A stretch of 64,000 bases of DNA, from NCBI GenBank assembly GCA_958510825.1, contig OY294054.1, positions 11,300,019 through 11,364,018 on the forward strand. The letters run 5' to 3'. This document shows, piece by piece, positions 11,008-22,694 of this stretch (position 1 is the first letter of the stretch; each line of letters begins with the position of its first letter). The notes beneath the pieces are model-generated. The model searched no databases, had not been told where the DNA came from, and saw only the letters and a program-made list of their open reading frames with translations. The position numbers and the translations under genes are program-made. The stretch comes from Brachypterus glaber (Eukaryota; Arthropoda; Insecta; Coleoptera; Kateretidae).

Positions 11008-11670
11008 TAGGAGCTGGTGACCATTTTTATTTCATAATTTTCTCCTAGCTGTATTTTATATATGTCTTAAAGTGCATTCAAATTAAGCTATTTGCAAATC
11101 GCCAGGTCCTGCACCGGGTTCCTTTGGGTGCTAGAAGCTCCAAAAAGGTGGCAAAATGGGGTCCCCAAAAAATATATTTTTAACTTACCGTGTCCAAACA
11201 CGTTACATTTATTACATTTAGATTATTCTATTTTCACAGTTTTACACACTTATGCAGCAGGCCAAGGGGTAAAAATACACTTTAAAAGGTTTATTTGACA
11301 TATCTCGATACTAAAAATTCTAAATAATTTGCATTTAATCAAAATGCCATTTCATAAATTCTCATTTCTTTAAAATGTTAAGTATCAAATATTTCAAAGG
11401 CAGTTTTTAAAGACTGTTATTGCCCCTTGGCCCCAAAATTATTGTGCACAACTATGACAATAGCCTATTCTGAATGTAATAAATATAATTTATATGACCC
11501 GGCAAGTTAAAAATAGATTTTTTGGTAGCCCATTGCTAGAGCTTTTCGAGCTTCTAGCACCCAAAGGAACCGGATCCGGAGCCTAGCAAATTAAAAATAG
11601 CTCAATTTAAATAAACTTTAAGACATACATAAAATATAGGCAGGAGAATATAATGAAATAAAAATTGGGG
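11008..11670. mobile_element. Foldback element family W, intact copy
   Basis: Left arm 11008-11300 (GAGCTGGTGACCATTTTTAT, GGTTCCTTTGGGTGCTAGAA) is an imperfect inverted copy of right arm 11340-11670 (TTCTAGCACCCAAAGGAACC, ATGAAATAAAAATTG). Other copies are a half-element at 24658-24994 and an interrupted one at 26538-28618. The 68-codon frame at 11092 lies across arm sequence and is not a gene. Confidence 0.85.
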
Positions 11671-12290
11671 GTTTTTTAATTAAAAAAAAAGTACGCAAGA
11701 AAAGTTTTTGAGCTCCTAAAGTAAATTTTTTACATCATCAAGATGTTCGGGTATTTTTTTGTAACTTATTTCTGAATCATCCTGAATATTATATGTTTCA
11801 ACTTTACAAAAAAATTATTGACAAGTCATATCTAAAATTATTAATAAATATATATAGACTAAAAACTAGAGAATTTTATGCTCGACAAATTTCATAATAA
11901 GCCCTTTTTGCATAACTGTAAATCTGACGGAGATATTCGCGAAAAACCACATGTGTGCCGAGTAGTTGCAAAATAAAAAATTAAATAAATAAATAAATAA
12001 ATATCGAGTATATTTTCGAAAAAATGTTAACATTAAAAACACACGTACAATAAATAATAATATACAGGTTAAAAATACAACATGAACGAAATATCGTCAA
12101 AATTTAAGCTCGCGTGGCACACATGGGGACTTTTCACCCAATGTTTATAATGACAAAGTGAAGGTGTACAAAAAAATTTAGACAGATGGGAATTTTTTTT
12201 ATGGTATTTTGTGCCATTTGAACTATTTTTCTTATTTTTTAATGAAAAATGTCCATGTTACGGGTCATACTTAAAATGCGTAACTCACTT
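11671..12290. other. AT-rich stretch with (AAAT)n
   Basis: A short (AAAT)n microsatellite lies at about 11975-12002. Nothing else was recognised. Confidence 0.5.
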
Positions 12291-12438
12291 GGGGGAAAGG
12301 GATAGTACTTGGCGTTACTATGCGTCACGAGGGAGAAGCTGGTTTGATGTAGCGTTAAGTAACGCTCTTTATTATTTTAAAAGATTTTTTTTTGAACAAT
12401 TTTTTTTAGGAGGTCTTGGCTGCTAGCGTTACGTATTT
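12291..12438. repeat. GCGTTACG-type repeat family Z fragment
   Basis: The words GGCGTTACTATGCGTCACG, GTAACGCTC and AGCGTTACGT occur here and resume after the SINE at 12720-12745. Related GTATTACGTAACGC sequence lies at 24228-24340 and 52975-53161. The SINE that follows appears to have landed inside this repeat. Confidence 0.5.
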
Positions 12439-12710
12439 GGGAGATTTAGCTCAGCGGTCAATGGCATCGATATAGCCTGACACTGATCTAATGATCGTGA
12501 GTTCAAACCTCACTGGCGCCGATTGCCTTTTTCAGTTAATTAATAATTGAAATTTGGCGAAGGCGTACTCCCTAGATATATTGGTTCGAAAGCCAATTAA
12601 AGCCGGTGGTTCCCTCTACTACTAGCCCACACAAGTCCTGGACTTAGGGGATGCTTAATTAAGTAGAATAGTACGAGGTTAAAAACAAACATAAACATAA
12701 AACAAACATA
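12439..12710 (+). mobile_element. tRNA-derived SINE, head type A, copy 2
   Basis: It starts GGGAGATTTAGCTCAGCGGT and its B box is GTTCAAACCTC. It shares the short type-A body and the ACGAGGTTAAAAACAAACAT tail with copies at 7818 and 53162. Confidence 0.92.
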
Positions 12711-12779
12711 GAGAGTTTGGTCTCAGCGTTACGAAGCGTTACATAGTGGGAGTAAATTACAATCCCTTATACCAAAAAT

Positions 12780-13316
12780 TTGACACGTGACACGGGACAC
12801 AAAGAAAAATTAATAAAAAATTTAGCTTCAAATTTTTTTTTTTTTAATTTTTTTTTTGCTAAAAATAGTCATTACAGAAAAATAATTGGTAAAAAAAATT
12901 GTTTTTGTTTATTATTGGAAAAGAACCGTGAAACATTTGATATAAGCCACCTGTGGTACGAGATTTATTTAAAACAGCATTTAAGAGAAAATTTAAGAGC
13001 ATTTTTGTCACAGCTGCGACAAATTTACTGCATATAATATTATATTTAAGCAGACTAATTTCAGTGACAAATTACCTAGCTGGATTTTTTGTACTTATTA
13101 AGAAAGTTGCGCTTATAAAATTTTCGCCGCATAAAATTCTAATTCTCATCCCGGAGGAAAAAGTTTTCATTGGCTTTGGTTTTTACGTTACAGCAATACG
13201 TTACTATACAGTGTATTTTAGAAAAAGGGTGCAAAATTTTAGTTTTTATATTAAAAAAAGTATCTTTTGGAAAGGGCTAGTTAGGAAAAGGGATATGTTA
13301 ATAATGTGAATAAAAA
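12780..13316 (+). pseudogene. Decayed LINE-like sequence
   Basis: The part at 12930-13035 matches the sequence upstream of the LINE at 10197 (CCACCTGTGG, AATTTAAGAGCATTTTTGT, CAGCTGCGAC). The last part (TTTTGGAAAGGG and flanks, about 13225-13290) resembles the end of that LINE open frame. A frame of 118 codons spans 12953-13309, but its middle matches no family I recognise. It could instead be an unrelated repeat shared by both places. Confidence 0.4.
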
Positions 13317-13353
13317 AAAATAAAGAATTATAACTTGGGGATATTTATGATTA

Positions 13354-14509
13354 CAGTCGGTCAAGTAAAAACGTGTCTTGCATTATTTATTTAAGAATAT
13401 ATTTATACTATTTTTTTTTACTTTTAATTACAGTTGATGAATGATAGATCAATGAAAATAACTTATTAACTTGTCCAGTCTCCATTTGCGTCAATGACCG
13501 CCTGGCATCGTCGGGGCATACCTAACGAGATTTTTTGCATATTCCTTGGGCCAAGACCTCCATATTGTCTGAATTTCTCGTGATAGCTGCTTTAATGTGT
13601 ATACCTTTTTCCCGCGAAGCTTGTGCTTAATGAATGACCACACATTCTAAATGGGGTTTGCCTCGGGTGATTGGGACGGCCAATCCAGCATGATGATGTG
13701 GGATATCCTTTTCCACTTGCTACACAACTTGCTCCGTTGTCCTCTTGGAGGATCCATTGCTTATTTTTATCGCCATACCAAGGTTTGGCAGTCGGTATAA
13801 GAGCTTTTTTAGTAAATCTCGACCATTTTTTCAGCGTTCAAGTTGTACGTTAAGAGAAATAAAAATCCAAAACCTTTTTCTGAGAGACACCCCCAAACAT
13901 GAATCTTTACAGGGTGTTTCACGGTTCACTGAACCAATCGGTTGGTGGAGGATGTCCAGGCCCGGGGGGTGATAACGTAACTCCAAAAGGAAGCTTTATC
14001 GGTAAAAATAACTCCAGTCTCGATCGATGTTTCCCTTGGCCTACGCGAGTCGTTTTTCTCTCTGTGTTTTACTTAAGAAAGGTTTCTTTATTGTACTTCG
14101 CCACTTTAAGTCGTGAGCCTGGCGATGAGTACGAATTTTTTCATGTGATATATCCAGACCTTTCTGCATCAGTTTTTTTGCCCCTTCGCGCAGGGTTAAT
14201 TGAGGATTCTGGGAAAAAATGTTTAAAATTATTTTTTCGTGCTTAGCCGACACCTTTCCTGTTGACGAATGTCTTTGACTTTCCCATATACTTTTTGCTG
14301 TAGGCGTCATTTTCGGATCTTTCGGGTGCAAATAGAGGGAGAGCCTCGAACCGTGATGCGTACGTAGAACTCATGTTTTAAGGTTCAGAAAAAGTCTCTA
14401 TCCCCAAGGCATTGTCGGTCAGGAAGTAAAGTATATCCCCGCAAAAAAAAGTAGGGCTCTCTCTTACCGACTACACGTTATAGGCGACACGCTCTTACTT
14501 GACCGACTG
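13354..14509 (-). mobile_element. Tc1-like transposon, copy 1 (inactivated)
   Basis: The 1156-bp element has TIRs beginning CAGTCGGTCAAGTAA and is flanked by TA. The minus strand encodes a Tc1-family transposase in pieces. The N-terminal helix-turn-helix region is open at 14331-14041 (LTLREGAKKLMQKGLDIS, KKPFLSKTQREKRLA). After frame breaks, WILQEDNG carries the second catalytic Asp. The NPIENVW motif follows, then FIKHKLRGK. The codon for the catalytic Glu of NPIENVW is TAG (plus-strand 13647-13649), so even without its frameshifts this copy could not make an active enzyme. Confidence 0.9.
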
Positions 14510-14569
14510 TAACACTCGGAAATAAAGCAAATACTTATTGACTTCATTTTTAAGTTTTTATCACAAATA

Positions 14570-15241
14570 CAGTAGGTCAAGTAAGAGTGTGGCACGCATT
14601 GTTTGTTTAGGAATTTACTTATACTTATCTTTTTTACGTCAATTTGCAGTCAATGATAACGATAGATCGATTTAAGTAATTTAGTAGCTCGTTCAGTCTC
14701 CATTGGCGTCAATGATCACCTGGCATCGTCAAGGCATATTTTGAATAGTTTTTCCACATATTTCTACTGCAAGGACCTCCAAATTGTCCGAGCTGCTTTA
14801 ATGTGTATATCTTTTTTTCCGCGAAGCTTGTGCTTGATAAATAACCACACATTCTCAATGAGTTTGCGTCGGGTAACTGGGACGGCCAATCTTGCTCAAT
14901 GTTTTCCTTTGCCTACGCGAGTCGTTTTTCTCTTTTTTTACTCAACAAATGTTTTTTTATTGTACTTGTTGACGAATGTCCTCGACTTTTCCATATATTT
15001 TCCAGCCGCTTGAGGCATCATTTTTGCACCTTTTGGATGCAAATAGACCAAATTAGCATCGAACCGCGACGGGTACGCTGCACTCATATTTTAAAACGTG
15101 TTACCAAAAATAAGGTTCAGAAAGAGTTTCTATGTGCTAAGCATTATGCCTCAGGAAGTAAACTATACCTTCGAAGAAAATAAGTAAGGCTCTCTCTTAC
15201 CGACTACACGTTATAGGTGAGACCTCTTACTTGATCGACTG
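14570..15241 (-). mobile_element. Tc1-like transposon, copy 2 (internally deleted)
   Basis: A 672-bp relative of copy 1 lies only 60 bp downstream. Its TIRs are CAGTAGGTCAAGTAA and CTTGATCGACTG, flanked by TA. About 480 bp of the transposase middle is absent, and the start region is joined to the C-terminal LIENVWLFIKHKLRGKK segment. Here the catalytic Glu codon is intact (GAG, plus-strand 14854-14856). It is a non-autonomous deletion derivative. Confidence 0.88.
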
Positions 15242-15867
15242 TAACCCTAAGTAAGTTTTAAAAAGCATCATGTAATTATAACTCATTATGGTAAGAATTT
15301 CTTTTAAAACAGCCTTTAAAATAAATATTTAGGAGTATTTTTTCTACTTAAAATATTTAGAAAATTTATATACTGATACTAAATAAACATAAAAAACTTT
15401 TTATCCCAATGAAATACGTTGTTAGTTTTTAGATTTTTTCCTGGGCCCACCCTATTTTTCTTTACCAAAACTTCAAAAGTCTTACTAAAACATAGTGTAG
15501 TATTATGAGATGGAACGCGAAAAAATAAGACAATATAAGCTCACAAACAAAATTTTTACAAATATGTCTGGCAATGAAAGTCGAAAAATATTTTATTCGT
15601 TAAATCGTCTTTAAAACAAAATAAATTCTCTTTATTTTTTATTTCTTTTTTAATGAGTTTAAAAGAAATATTATTCCAAATAAAACATTGAAAACTGTTG
15701 AAAATGTTGAAAAACAACCTTTAATTGAAACAAAAGCCAGCTGCTATATAGTAGAGTATGAAGTTAAAATCCTTTATACTGCCGTAATAAACCTAACTTC
15801 TCCCTTCACAAAAGTTTCGATAAATTTTGTTATTTTGCTACTTAAAATCTTTTCATATGACAGCTGA
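15242..15867. other. AT-rich stretch, no gene seen
   Basis: No coding or RNA gene signal was recognised. Confidence 0.4.
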
Positions 15868-16312
15868 CGTGTGTCAAAAAATCCCGAATTTCGAAATCGA
15901 AAACGCTCCTTGGCTCGAAAGTTGCTCCTTGGTAAAAAACGGTGGCGACTCAAAAATGAGCCAAATCGATTAATGTTTAGAGGTAGCTCAAAGTACTTAA
16001 AGTCTGAAAAATACTAGTACCTGTTTTTCGGATAAAAACTGATTGTATATAAAATAGAGGAAAATTTGAAGGGTTTATTTGATAATATTTAGAGACAATA
16101 CTAGTTAGGAGAAACTAAAAAAAATTATATTCCCCTCCCCTTAACTTAGAACATATAAAAATAGCCAATTATTTGAAGATTTCGCAAAAAGTTTAAATGC
16201 TTTGAGCTGCCTCTAAACATTATTCGATTTAGCTTATTTTTGGTCACCGTTTTTTACCAAGGAGCAACTTTTGAACCAGAGATTCCAGAATTCGCGATTT
16301 TTTGACACACCC
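15868..16312. mobile_element. 445-bp foldback element
   Basis: The arms GTGTGTCAAAAAATCCCGAA ... CTCAAAGTACTTAAA and their inverted partner (GCTTTGAGCTGCCTCTAAAC ... GATTTTTTGACACAC) pair over about 150 bp each. TTGCTCCTTGGTAAAAAACG is mirrored as GTTTTTTACCAAGGAGCAA. There is no coding capacity. Confidence 0.85.
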
Positions 16313-16510
16313 TACTGACAGGTGACCACTACATCTGACATTTCATTAAGAAGTAACTGGAATTTTTTATATAACAAAAATAAGTCGTTATTAATTCCTG
16401 TTATGATTATTCATACAAGATCCTGTTGATAAGCAAAAATTTATATGTTCTTAAATATTTAATTAATATTAAATTAACTAAATTATTATATGGATGGTTT
16501 GCTCAATCAT

Positions 16511-16605
16511 TGACACTAAACTAACTAAGAATTTGACCAATGAAAAGTCAGAATTATTTGTCACATTTCATTTCATTAGTTAAATTCTTAATTAGTTTAG
16601 TGTTA
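16511..16605. repeat. 95-bp hairpin
   Basis: GACACTAAACTAACTAAGAA and TTCTTAATTAGTTTAGTGTT pair imperfectly over about 35 bp with a short loop. It may be a minimal MITE. Confidence 0.75.
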
Positions 16606-16618
16606 ATAATTTCCCTGT

Positions 16619-17297
16619 AAAAAGTCCTATCAAATCTTACCTAAACGGTCTTATGAAATCTTACGAAAATTCCATCAATAAACTAGAAAATCAACGATAG
16701 GTTTTCATGGTCAGTTAGAGCGTGACCTTTGAAAAGGACGGGTGTAGCCTTCTTGGCACCTGAATTCAGTGCATCGAATTCGCCATCTTTTATGATGTGC
16801 CTTGTGTATTTTTGTTTTGCCATCTTTTATGATGTGCCTAGAGTATTTTTATATTAATTTTTTATGTACAAGTTAAAGGAACCATAGATATGGTTATTAA
16901 TCCTGTGAACTGTTGAATTTGAAGCTGATATTAATGGTCGTTTGAAGATAATTTTTTTGTGTGTTTTTAATGATATTTTTTATACTAGCGTGGAAGTTAC
17001 TACAACAGTAATTTGTCAGTGATAGTGTGCAAGTCAGGATACATATCCGATTAGTACTTGGGCACTGGAAACAACTAACAAGAGAGCAGCAAGCTGGCTA
17101 ATTGACAAAGGCAAATGCCAAAAATTAAGAGTTTGTGATAAACTTTGGTAGCGTTTTCGTCACTTTGAAATATTACTATTCCTTTAAAATCTTACAAAAA
17201 TACCGTTCTTGGTCCCATCAAATCCTAAGCAAACTATCAAAGCCCATCTAACCTTATTAAAATCCCATAGTATTTTGGTAAGATTTGACAGGACCGT
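16619..17297. mobile_element. Possible TIR element with AATCTTAC ends
   Basis: AGTCCTATCAAATCTTACC near the left end and GGTAAGATTTGACAGGACC near the right end form about 18-bp imperfect TIRs. Inside are further TCTTAC words and a 21-bp direct repeat (GCCATCTTTTATGATGTGCC) at about 16781 and 16820. No open frame is recognisable. The boundaries are tentative. Confidence 0.5.
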
Positions 17298-17870
17298 GGT
17301 GGGTAAATCAACCTTAAAACGGAACATTAAAGATTAAAATGAGACGTGTATATAGGTTTTTTTTTTTAATTAGAGATACTAAATTTAAGTGGTCATTCTA
17401 CATCCAAAAGTTTGCCCTTTTTTGGCAAAAAAAAAGTTTTGAAAAAAGGTCCCCCATTTTGCACGCACCTTGTGAAAGTTACCAAATAAAAACTTCATAT
17501 GATGATTTCCTCTATTAGTAGTTCATGGGGTTTCTAATGAAAACCTCAGTTTAGACTGACCTTTAGGAGGTCCGTAACTCCCTTAGGGATCATTTTCAGA
17601 CCAAGCTTTATAGGATTTTGTTTATCTTTTTGGATTTCAACGCTTTATTAAATTTAATTATAAGCCTTGCATGAGGATGAAAATATTTTTTTTTTCCTGT
17701 AAGGTGTAGAAAAATCAAAATCCCCGTTTCTTAAAAATATCGAGTTTGGGGTTTTATGCTTATGACGGTAAATAATCCTTTGTAATACAATTTTAGGGGT
17801 GTGTCTAATTCATTATTAATAGGATTATATGTAATTCTCATCAGGAATATATTAATTAATATATTGTGTT
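17298..17870. repeat. Interspersed repeat family X copy
   Basis: TTTTGCACGCACCTTGTG and TCCGTAACTCCCTTAGGGAT followed by CATTTTCAGACCAAGC match the family X pattern at 35.7-36.5 kb. It is non-coding. Confidence 0.6.
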
Positions 17871-17929
17871 TAGCAGTATACACTGCTTAACAAGGTTTAC
17901 GTCGTTACAAAAATGATGTACAGTAAGCT

Positions 17930-18170
17930 GGGTCAAAAAAAAACAATTTTTTAAATCTATAAATGGGGAAAAATACAATATTTTTTGACAAGAAATTAAA
18001 AATTAGTATATAGAGGTTTTTCAGATCGCTGAAACTGAACCTGATGATAAAAATATTGACTTCTGCGGGTGGCAATATTTTTTAAATGTTTACGATATTA
18101 AAAAAAAATATTATTTAGTGGTTTTCCAGGTCGCTGAAACTGATGTTGATAATAAAAAATAGGTCCGGAC
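17930..18170. repeat. Interspersed repeat family V copy
   Basis: GGTTTTTCAGATCGCTGAAA and GGTTTTCCAGGTCGCTGAAA occur about 100 bp apart, each followed by CTGA and a GATAATAAA spacer. The same paired arrangement is present at 880-1075. Confidence 0.6.
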
Positions 18171-18295
18171 GGGGCCAATTTGGCCACAGCGGTAGTTCTA
18201 TAACTTGGCTATAAATTAAAGCGTTGCCAGGTATTCGTCCTTGTCCACTTCCATGACGAATGTTTTCACCGTGCACTGAAAATTTGGTGCTTTAA

Positions 18296-18528
18296 CACGT
18301 TGGTTACCATGAGAGTCACTGGCGACTATCAACATTTTTTCCATTTATACCACGTGTATCACCGGTGACTCTCAGTAGCATAGGTTATCAGATCGTAACT
18401 CTCAAACTGCCGAAACAAAAGCTTCCATATTATAGGTGTGGTACACCAGAAATACCTTCTACTTATATCATAAAATGCAATGGTACACTGGGAAAGGTCA
18501 GCACCTCTTATGGGTGCTAGCCAACGTG
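18296..18528. mobile_element. piggyBac-like 233-bp MITE
   Basis: TTAA stands directly outside both ends (18292-18295 and 18529-18532). The termini CACGTTGG / CCAACGTG are inverted, followed by similar ATGAGAG-type subterminal sequence. A TTAA duplication is the hallmark of piggyBac-type insertion. A further inner inverted pair (GAGAGTCACTGGCGA / TCACCGGTGACTCTC) can form a hairpin. No transposase is present. Confidence 0.8.
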
Positions 18529-18635
18529 TTAATTATTAAAAACTAAGGTGGGTGAGCCACATTGCCATGTTAATACATTTTATTTTTTACTGCATTCAAA
18601 TTTATTAGTAATCACCTGAAACTTTACTACATTAA

Positions 18636-19662
18636 AGGCGCCTTTTCACGGAGCAATTTGTACGCATGTTTGGTGCTATGCAATCTTGTTGCAAGAAAGA
18701 TTCAGTCACTGCGCATGCCTTCAGGCAAATTTGATGCTATTTTCGAGCCATAAAATTATTAGAACAAGTTATCCTTCTTCTTTTTCTTCCTTTATTTTGG
18801 CCTTTTCTCAGTGAGATAATTAGCCAGATCCCTCTTAGTTACTCAATTCACCAAGAGTGGTTCTTGTCTGGCTTTTCACCATGCCCACTCCTGTTTTAAT
18901 TATATAAAATTTCCAGTCTTCTGTAAGACCTTTTCTTTTTCTTTTCCTTCTTCCCTTTTCGTGTTTACTGTTGGTTGTGTTAGCTGTTGCCAAGGCAGTT
19001 TTTTCTAATTTGTAATTATATTTGCGCATGCGCTAGTATATAAAAAATTTTGTACGTATAAAAATTTCTTTACTTGTTAGTTGCTTCCAAATCAAAATTT
19101 ATCAGCATTATAAATGATTAAAAAACATAAAATTCCCTTCTTACTCCAATATAATCACATGTTCGTCATTTTACTACACATCTTCCATACAATCACTATA
19201 AAATATATAAAATCGATTCTGGGGCATATCTAAGATAGCAAATAAATAAATAAATAACTAATACTAAAAGACTTGATGCTAAAAAATTAAACGCGCTTAA
19301 CGTATTACTAATTCCTGCCAAAAGTACATATTACTCATTTCACGGATGAAAAGCAACTAGAACAAGTTCTATTTTTCGACGATTTTCATGCAAGATTTAT
19401 AGTTATTTTCGTGGTACCAACCTGGAAAAAAGTTACTAAATCGATTTCTTTTTACTAATATAGTAGCAACTGGACATGTTAATAATTATTATTAATAATA
19501 GGCCGGTCTGTCTAACTAAAAAGTTTCCTTAAAAAAGTAAATGCTAGGTTATGTTTTTGTCAACAAATGTAGAGACACGTCAAAATTGTCTGTTTGGCAG
19601 CATTGTTTAACTTGCAATAAAAAGTCCAAACTTGCGTTTAACTTGCTCCGTGAAAAGGCGCC
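18636..19662. mobile_element. 1027-bp TTAA-flanked element with 21-bp perfect TIRs
   Basis: AGGCGCCTTTTCACGGAGCA (plus one more base) at the left end is perfectly inverted at the right end. TTAA lies immediately outside each end (18632-18635, 19663-19666). A short minus-strand frame at 18835-19029 encodes a basic peptide (KGRRKRKRKGLTEDWKFY) with no domain I recognise. It is too short for a transposase, so the element is non-autonomous. Confidence 0.85.
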
Positions 19663-20528
19663 TTAACAATAAAGTAATGCTCAAAAAATAAACAAACTGC
19701 AGGAACTTTAACAAAATTTTATTACTTTTTAAAAAAGGTTGCATACTGACAATATTAGGAACCCATGTGTTAAATATTGCCAGGGTACTGGCAATAATAG
19801 TAAAGAACAAACTTACAAAAAACTAACAAACTAATGAGAAAATATTGTGGCACAATAACAATTCCAGCTGTTTTTAGGTAAAATTTGGGCACTTAAATTA
19901 CAATTTGTCCTTTATGGTTGAAAAAAAATTACATAATTCAATTTTGTCAGATTTATTTTGAAGAAATTTAACATTAAAATTGCCACTCACTAGAATTGTG
20001 TATTTAAAATTTATTTTATTTAAAGCATTATTCATAATTGTTTCATAATTTTGACAATTACCCTCCGAAGAAGGCCTATAAATTGACCAAGGAGGGTTAT
20101 TATTTCTCAGTTTCTTACTTTCGACGTTACGTTATGTCTATGTAAGAAATCGCAAATTAAAAAAATTAAAGAAGTATTTACCCGGCCATTTTAAGAGCTA
20201 AAATTTTGAGAAAGTATTTTTATATGTGTGCAAAATCTTATTATTTTGCGTGTTTAGCTCAAAATCGGATACACTCCTTTTACTGTAGTGCTTTAAAATT
20301 ATCCTTACTTTTTAAAGAAGGAATGCAATAAAAATAAAATAGACCATATTGGTCGAAAATCGGATTCTCTTTCAAGCGCCACTTTCCTTTTTTTTTTAAT
20401 TTCGATAAACCGTTTCAGAGTTATTGACAAAAAAAACTGAAATGGCTTTTATCAGGACTCAATGGCTTTTTGTTCAGTCGGATCTAGTTTTACCCGAATA
20501 CACACAGAAAAGAAAATTGTAATATTAA
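19663..20528. other. AT-rich stretch, no gene seen
   Basis: No coding signal. A CACACAGAAAAG word at about 20500 resembles the left ends of the CACAGAAAA TIR elements further on, but no partner end was found. Confidence 0.4.
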
Positions 20529-20650
20529 GTATTTGTGTGTATTTAAAGTTTGAATATGAAGTATTTGTGTGTATTTAAATTTTTTAATATTAGGTATTTG
20601 TGTGTATTTAAAATTATAATATGCAGTATTTGTGTGTATTTAAATTTTTT
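20529..20650 (+). repeat. 32/33-bp tandem repeat, four copies
   Basis: GTATTTGTGTGTATTTAAA begins at 20529, 20561, 20594 and 20626, giving periods of 32, 33 and 32 bp. The spacers are A/T-rich and partly conserved in alternation (ATATG versus TTTTTTAAT). Confidence 0.9.
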
Positions 20651-20774
20651 AATAATTTGCTTCTTGGTCGGCGGTTTAGATTATACAAAGGGAGAAGTTC
20701 TAAAGTTTTGAAATAAAACTATGCATAGTTCAGGTAAAAATAACATTTTAAATTATATTTTAAATTAAGGCCTA

Positions 20775-20897
20775 CCCAGAAGCTTGCATAAGAACATAAA
20801 ACATAAGAATGCGATGCCGTGCAAGATACATGGCGGCACATCAAGCCAATCACGGCATCGCATTGTTATGTACTATGTTATTATGTGAGCCTGTGGA
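20775..20897. repeat. Hairpin with ~48-bp arms
   Basis: GAATGCGATGCCGTG and CACGGCATCGCATTG are perfectly complementary at the loop end. The outer arms (CATAAGAACATAAAACATAA / TTATGTACTATGTTATTATG) pair imperfectly. The loop is about 27 bp. It is either a short MITE or a structured RNA candidate. Confidence 0.8.
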
Positions 20898-21704
20898 TAT
20901 GTTACACAATTTACACAATAAATAATAAATAAATAAATAAATATATAAATATACTAGTTTAACGGCGGCAATATTTAAAAGTTCACAAAAATTTTACAAG
21001 ATAACACTACGGGCAAGCAAACTCCGTGTATTAAAGGATTCTATCAATCGCTGTATTTTTACATATGACTGATACCCCACCGCTAAAATTTTAACGCCAA
21101 ACTACCAGTCATAATATTACATATCATGAAGAACTGCGGCGAATAGTAGACTATTATCCAAAATTATTTTAGACCACCCGCAAACTACGGTTTATGAGCT
21201 ATGCATTAACATTAAGTATTTAGGTTAGTAATTTTTGTTTTTAATAGTTAAAGCTTAAAACATGATTGTGTTTTATACGAGGTTTTACACTAAACATTTA
21301 AAATTTCTTTTAAAATTTAAATATCCTTTATTATTAAACACACTTATAAATTCAAGTATTTGCGTGCTCCTACAAACAGAAACAAAAATATATAATATAC
21401 AGTATTTACGATATTTAAATTTAGTTTTAAAAATTCTATAATTTGTTTAAAGTTCAATAAGCACTTGTTTTAAAAAAAAGTACACTTGTCATATTTAAAT
21501 TAGTTAAGTTTGAGAACTCAATACAGAATATATTATTGAAACAAACCAGTTTTACTTGATTTATTTTTTTTCCTGAGCTGATCAGCCCATTTTTTCTGAA
21601 AAAAAGTCGAAACAATTTTCACAAAAACTTCCCTCGACCCCTCAGGGGGTGAAATGGGGGTTAACCGCCGGGGAAATCTTTTGCACACCCTTCGGGAACA
21701 GTAG
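20898..21704. other. AT-rich stretch with (TAAA)n and a CCCCTCAGGGGGT motif
   Basis: A TAAATAAATAAATAAATA run lies near 20925. The palindromic ACCCCTCAGGGGGTGAAATG lies at about 21637-21657 and recurs with variation near 23170 and 49397. No gene was seen. Confidence 0.5.
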
Positions 21705-21845
21705 GAATTCAGGAGAATTCATGGGGAATTCAAGAGGAATTCAGGGGAAGTCACAAGGAATTCAGAGGAAGTCAAAAGGAATTCAGGGGAAGTCATAAAG
21801 AATTCAGGGAAGTCATGAGGAATTCAGGGGAATTCATGCATTAGG
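21705..21845 (+). repeat. ~22-bp GGAATTCAGGGGAAGTCA tandem repeat
   Basis: About seven imperfect units of GGAATTCAGGGGAAGTCAYAA lie in direct orientation, alternating AAGTCA and AATTCA versions. The array contains many EcoRI-like GAATTC sites. Confidence 0.9.
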
Positions 21846-22694
21846 GGAACTCTTTTGTATACTTTCCTGGTAGCGGTTAACCCCCCAGATGTTACCCTTT
21901 ATCACTAACTTTTTTGAAAACTTTTATTACAAGTACCGTTAATTACATCCGATCAAAATTCAGTTTGTGATTCATTTGTAACAAAACTACATATGTGTCA
22001 TATTTTACGACTCTTAGCGTTAGGCAAAAATTGATAAGTAGTTAGTTTGTAAACAAAAAATCCGGTACCTATAGCACATGTGCTAGCGTCAACAGTTATT
22101 TCGTGGCTGATATATCGAAATACACAACAACAGGTGTTTTTTGGTGTTAATTACACGTATTTATCGAGGTTGATTTATAATGTGTTTTTGTAATTAATAA
22201 TGTTTTATTAGGGTAGTGAAATTATTTTGTGTTCTTTTCGACTCAAAAGATCTTGATTATTTTTTTTTTAATTTGTTTGAGGATATGTTGAGTTTTTCAA
22301 CTTCTAACAAAGTGATTTGTTTTATTATTATAATAAAACAGTGATTAAGTGTTATATCAACTTTAAAATGAAAAAAACAAATTGTTGTCATTTTAACCTT
22401 GATAAATTTGGCAACCTCGCAACCTGGAAAACGACCCGCTTCAAGCGAGATAGAAATCCTGGAAAGCGAGGTAGAAAAGCATGTTTACTCCACAACCACA
22501 TGACTAGCTCGGATAAAGGTTTTTTTAAATAAAAGTTTTGATTTTTTTAATTTTGGAATCGATTTCTGGATCCATCTGGAGTCACTGATTTTTTTTAACG
22601 ACCCTATTTCTGAATAACCCTGCATAATGGAATGCGTAGCATTACATACCTTCACGGCTTGTTTTAGTTATTAAAACTAAATATTATATTATGA
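21846..22694. other. Non-coding stretch
   Basis: A family Y terminus (GGAATGCGTAGCATTACAT) lies at about 22629-22647. The open frame at 22317-22532 has no recognisable domain and biased composition, so it is left uncalled. Confidence 0.45.
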
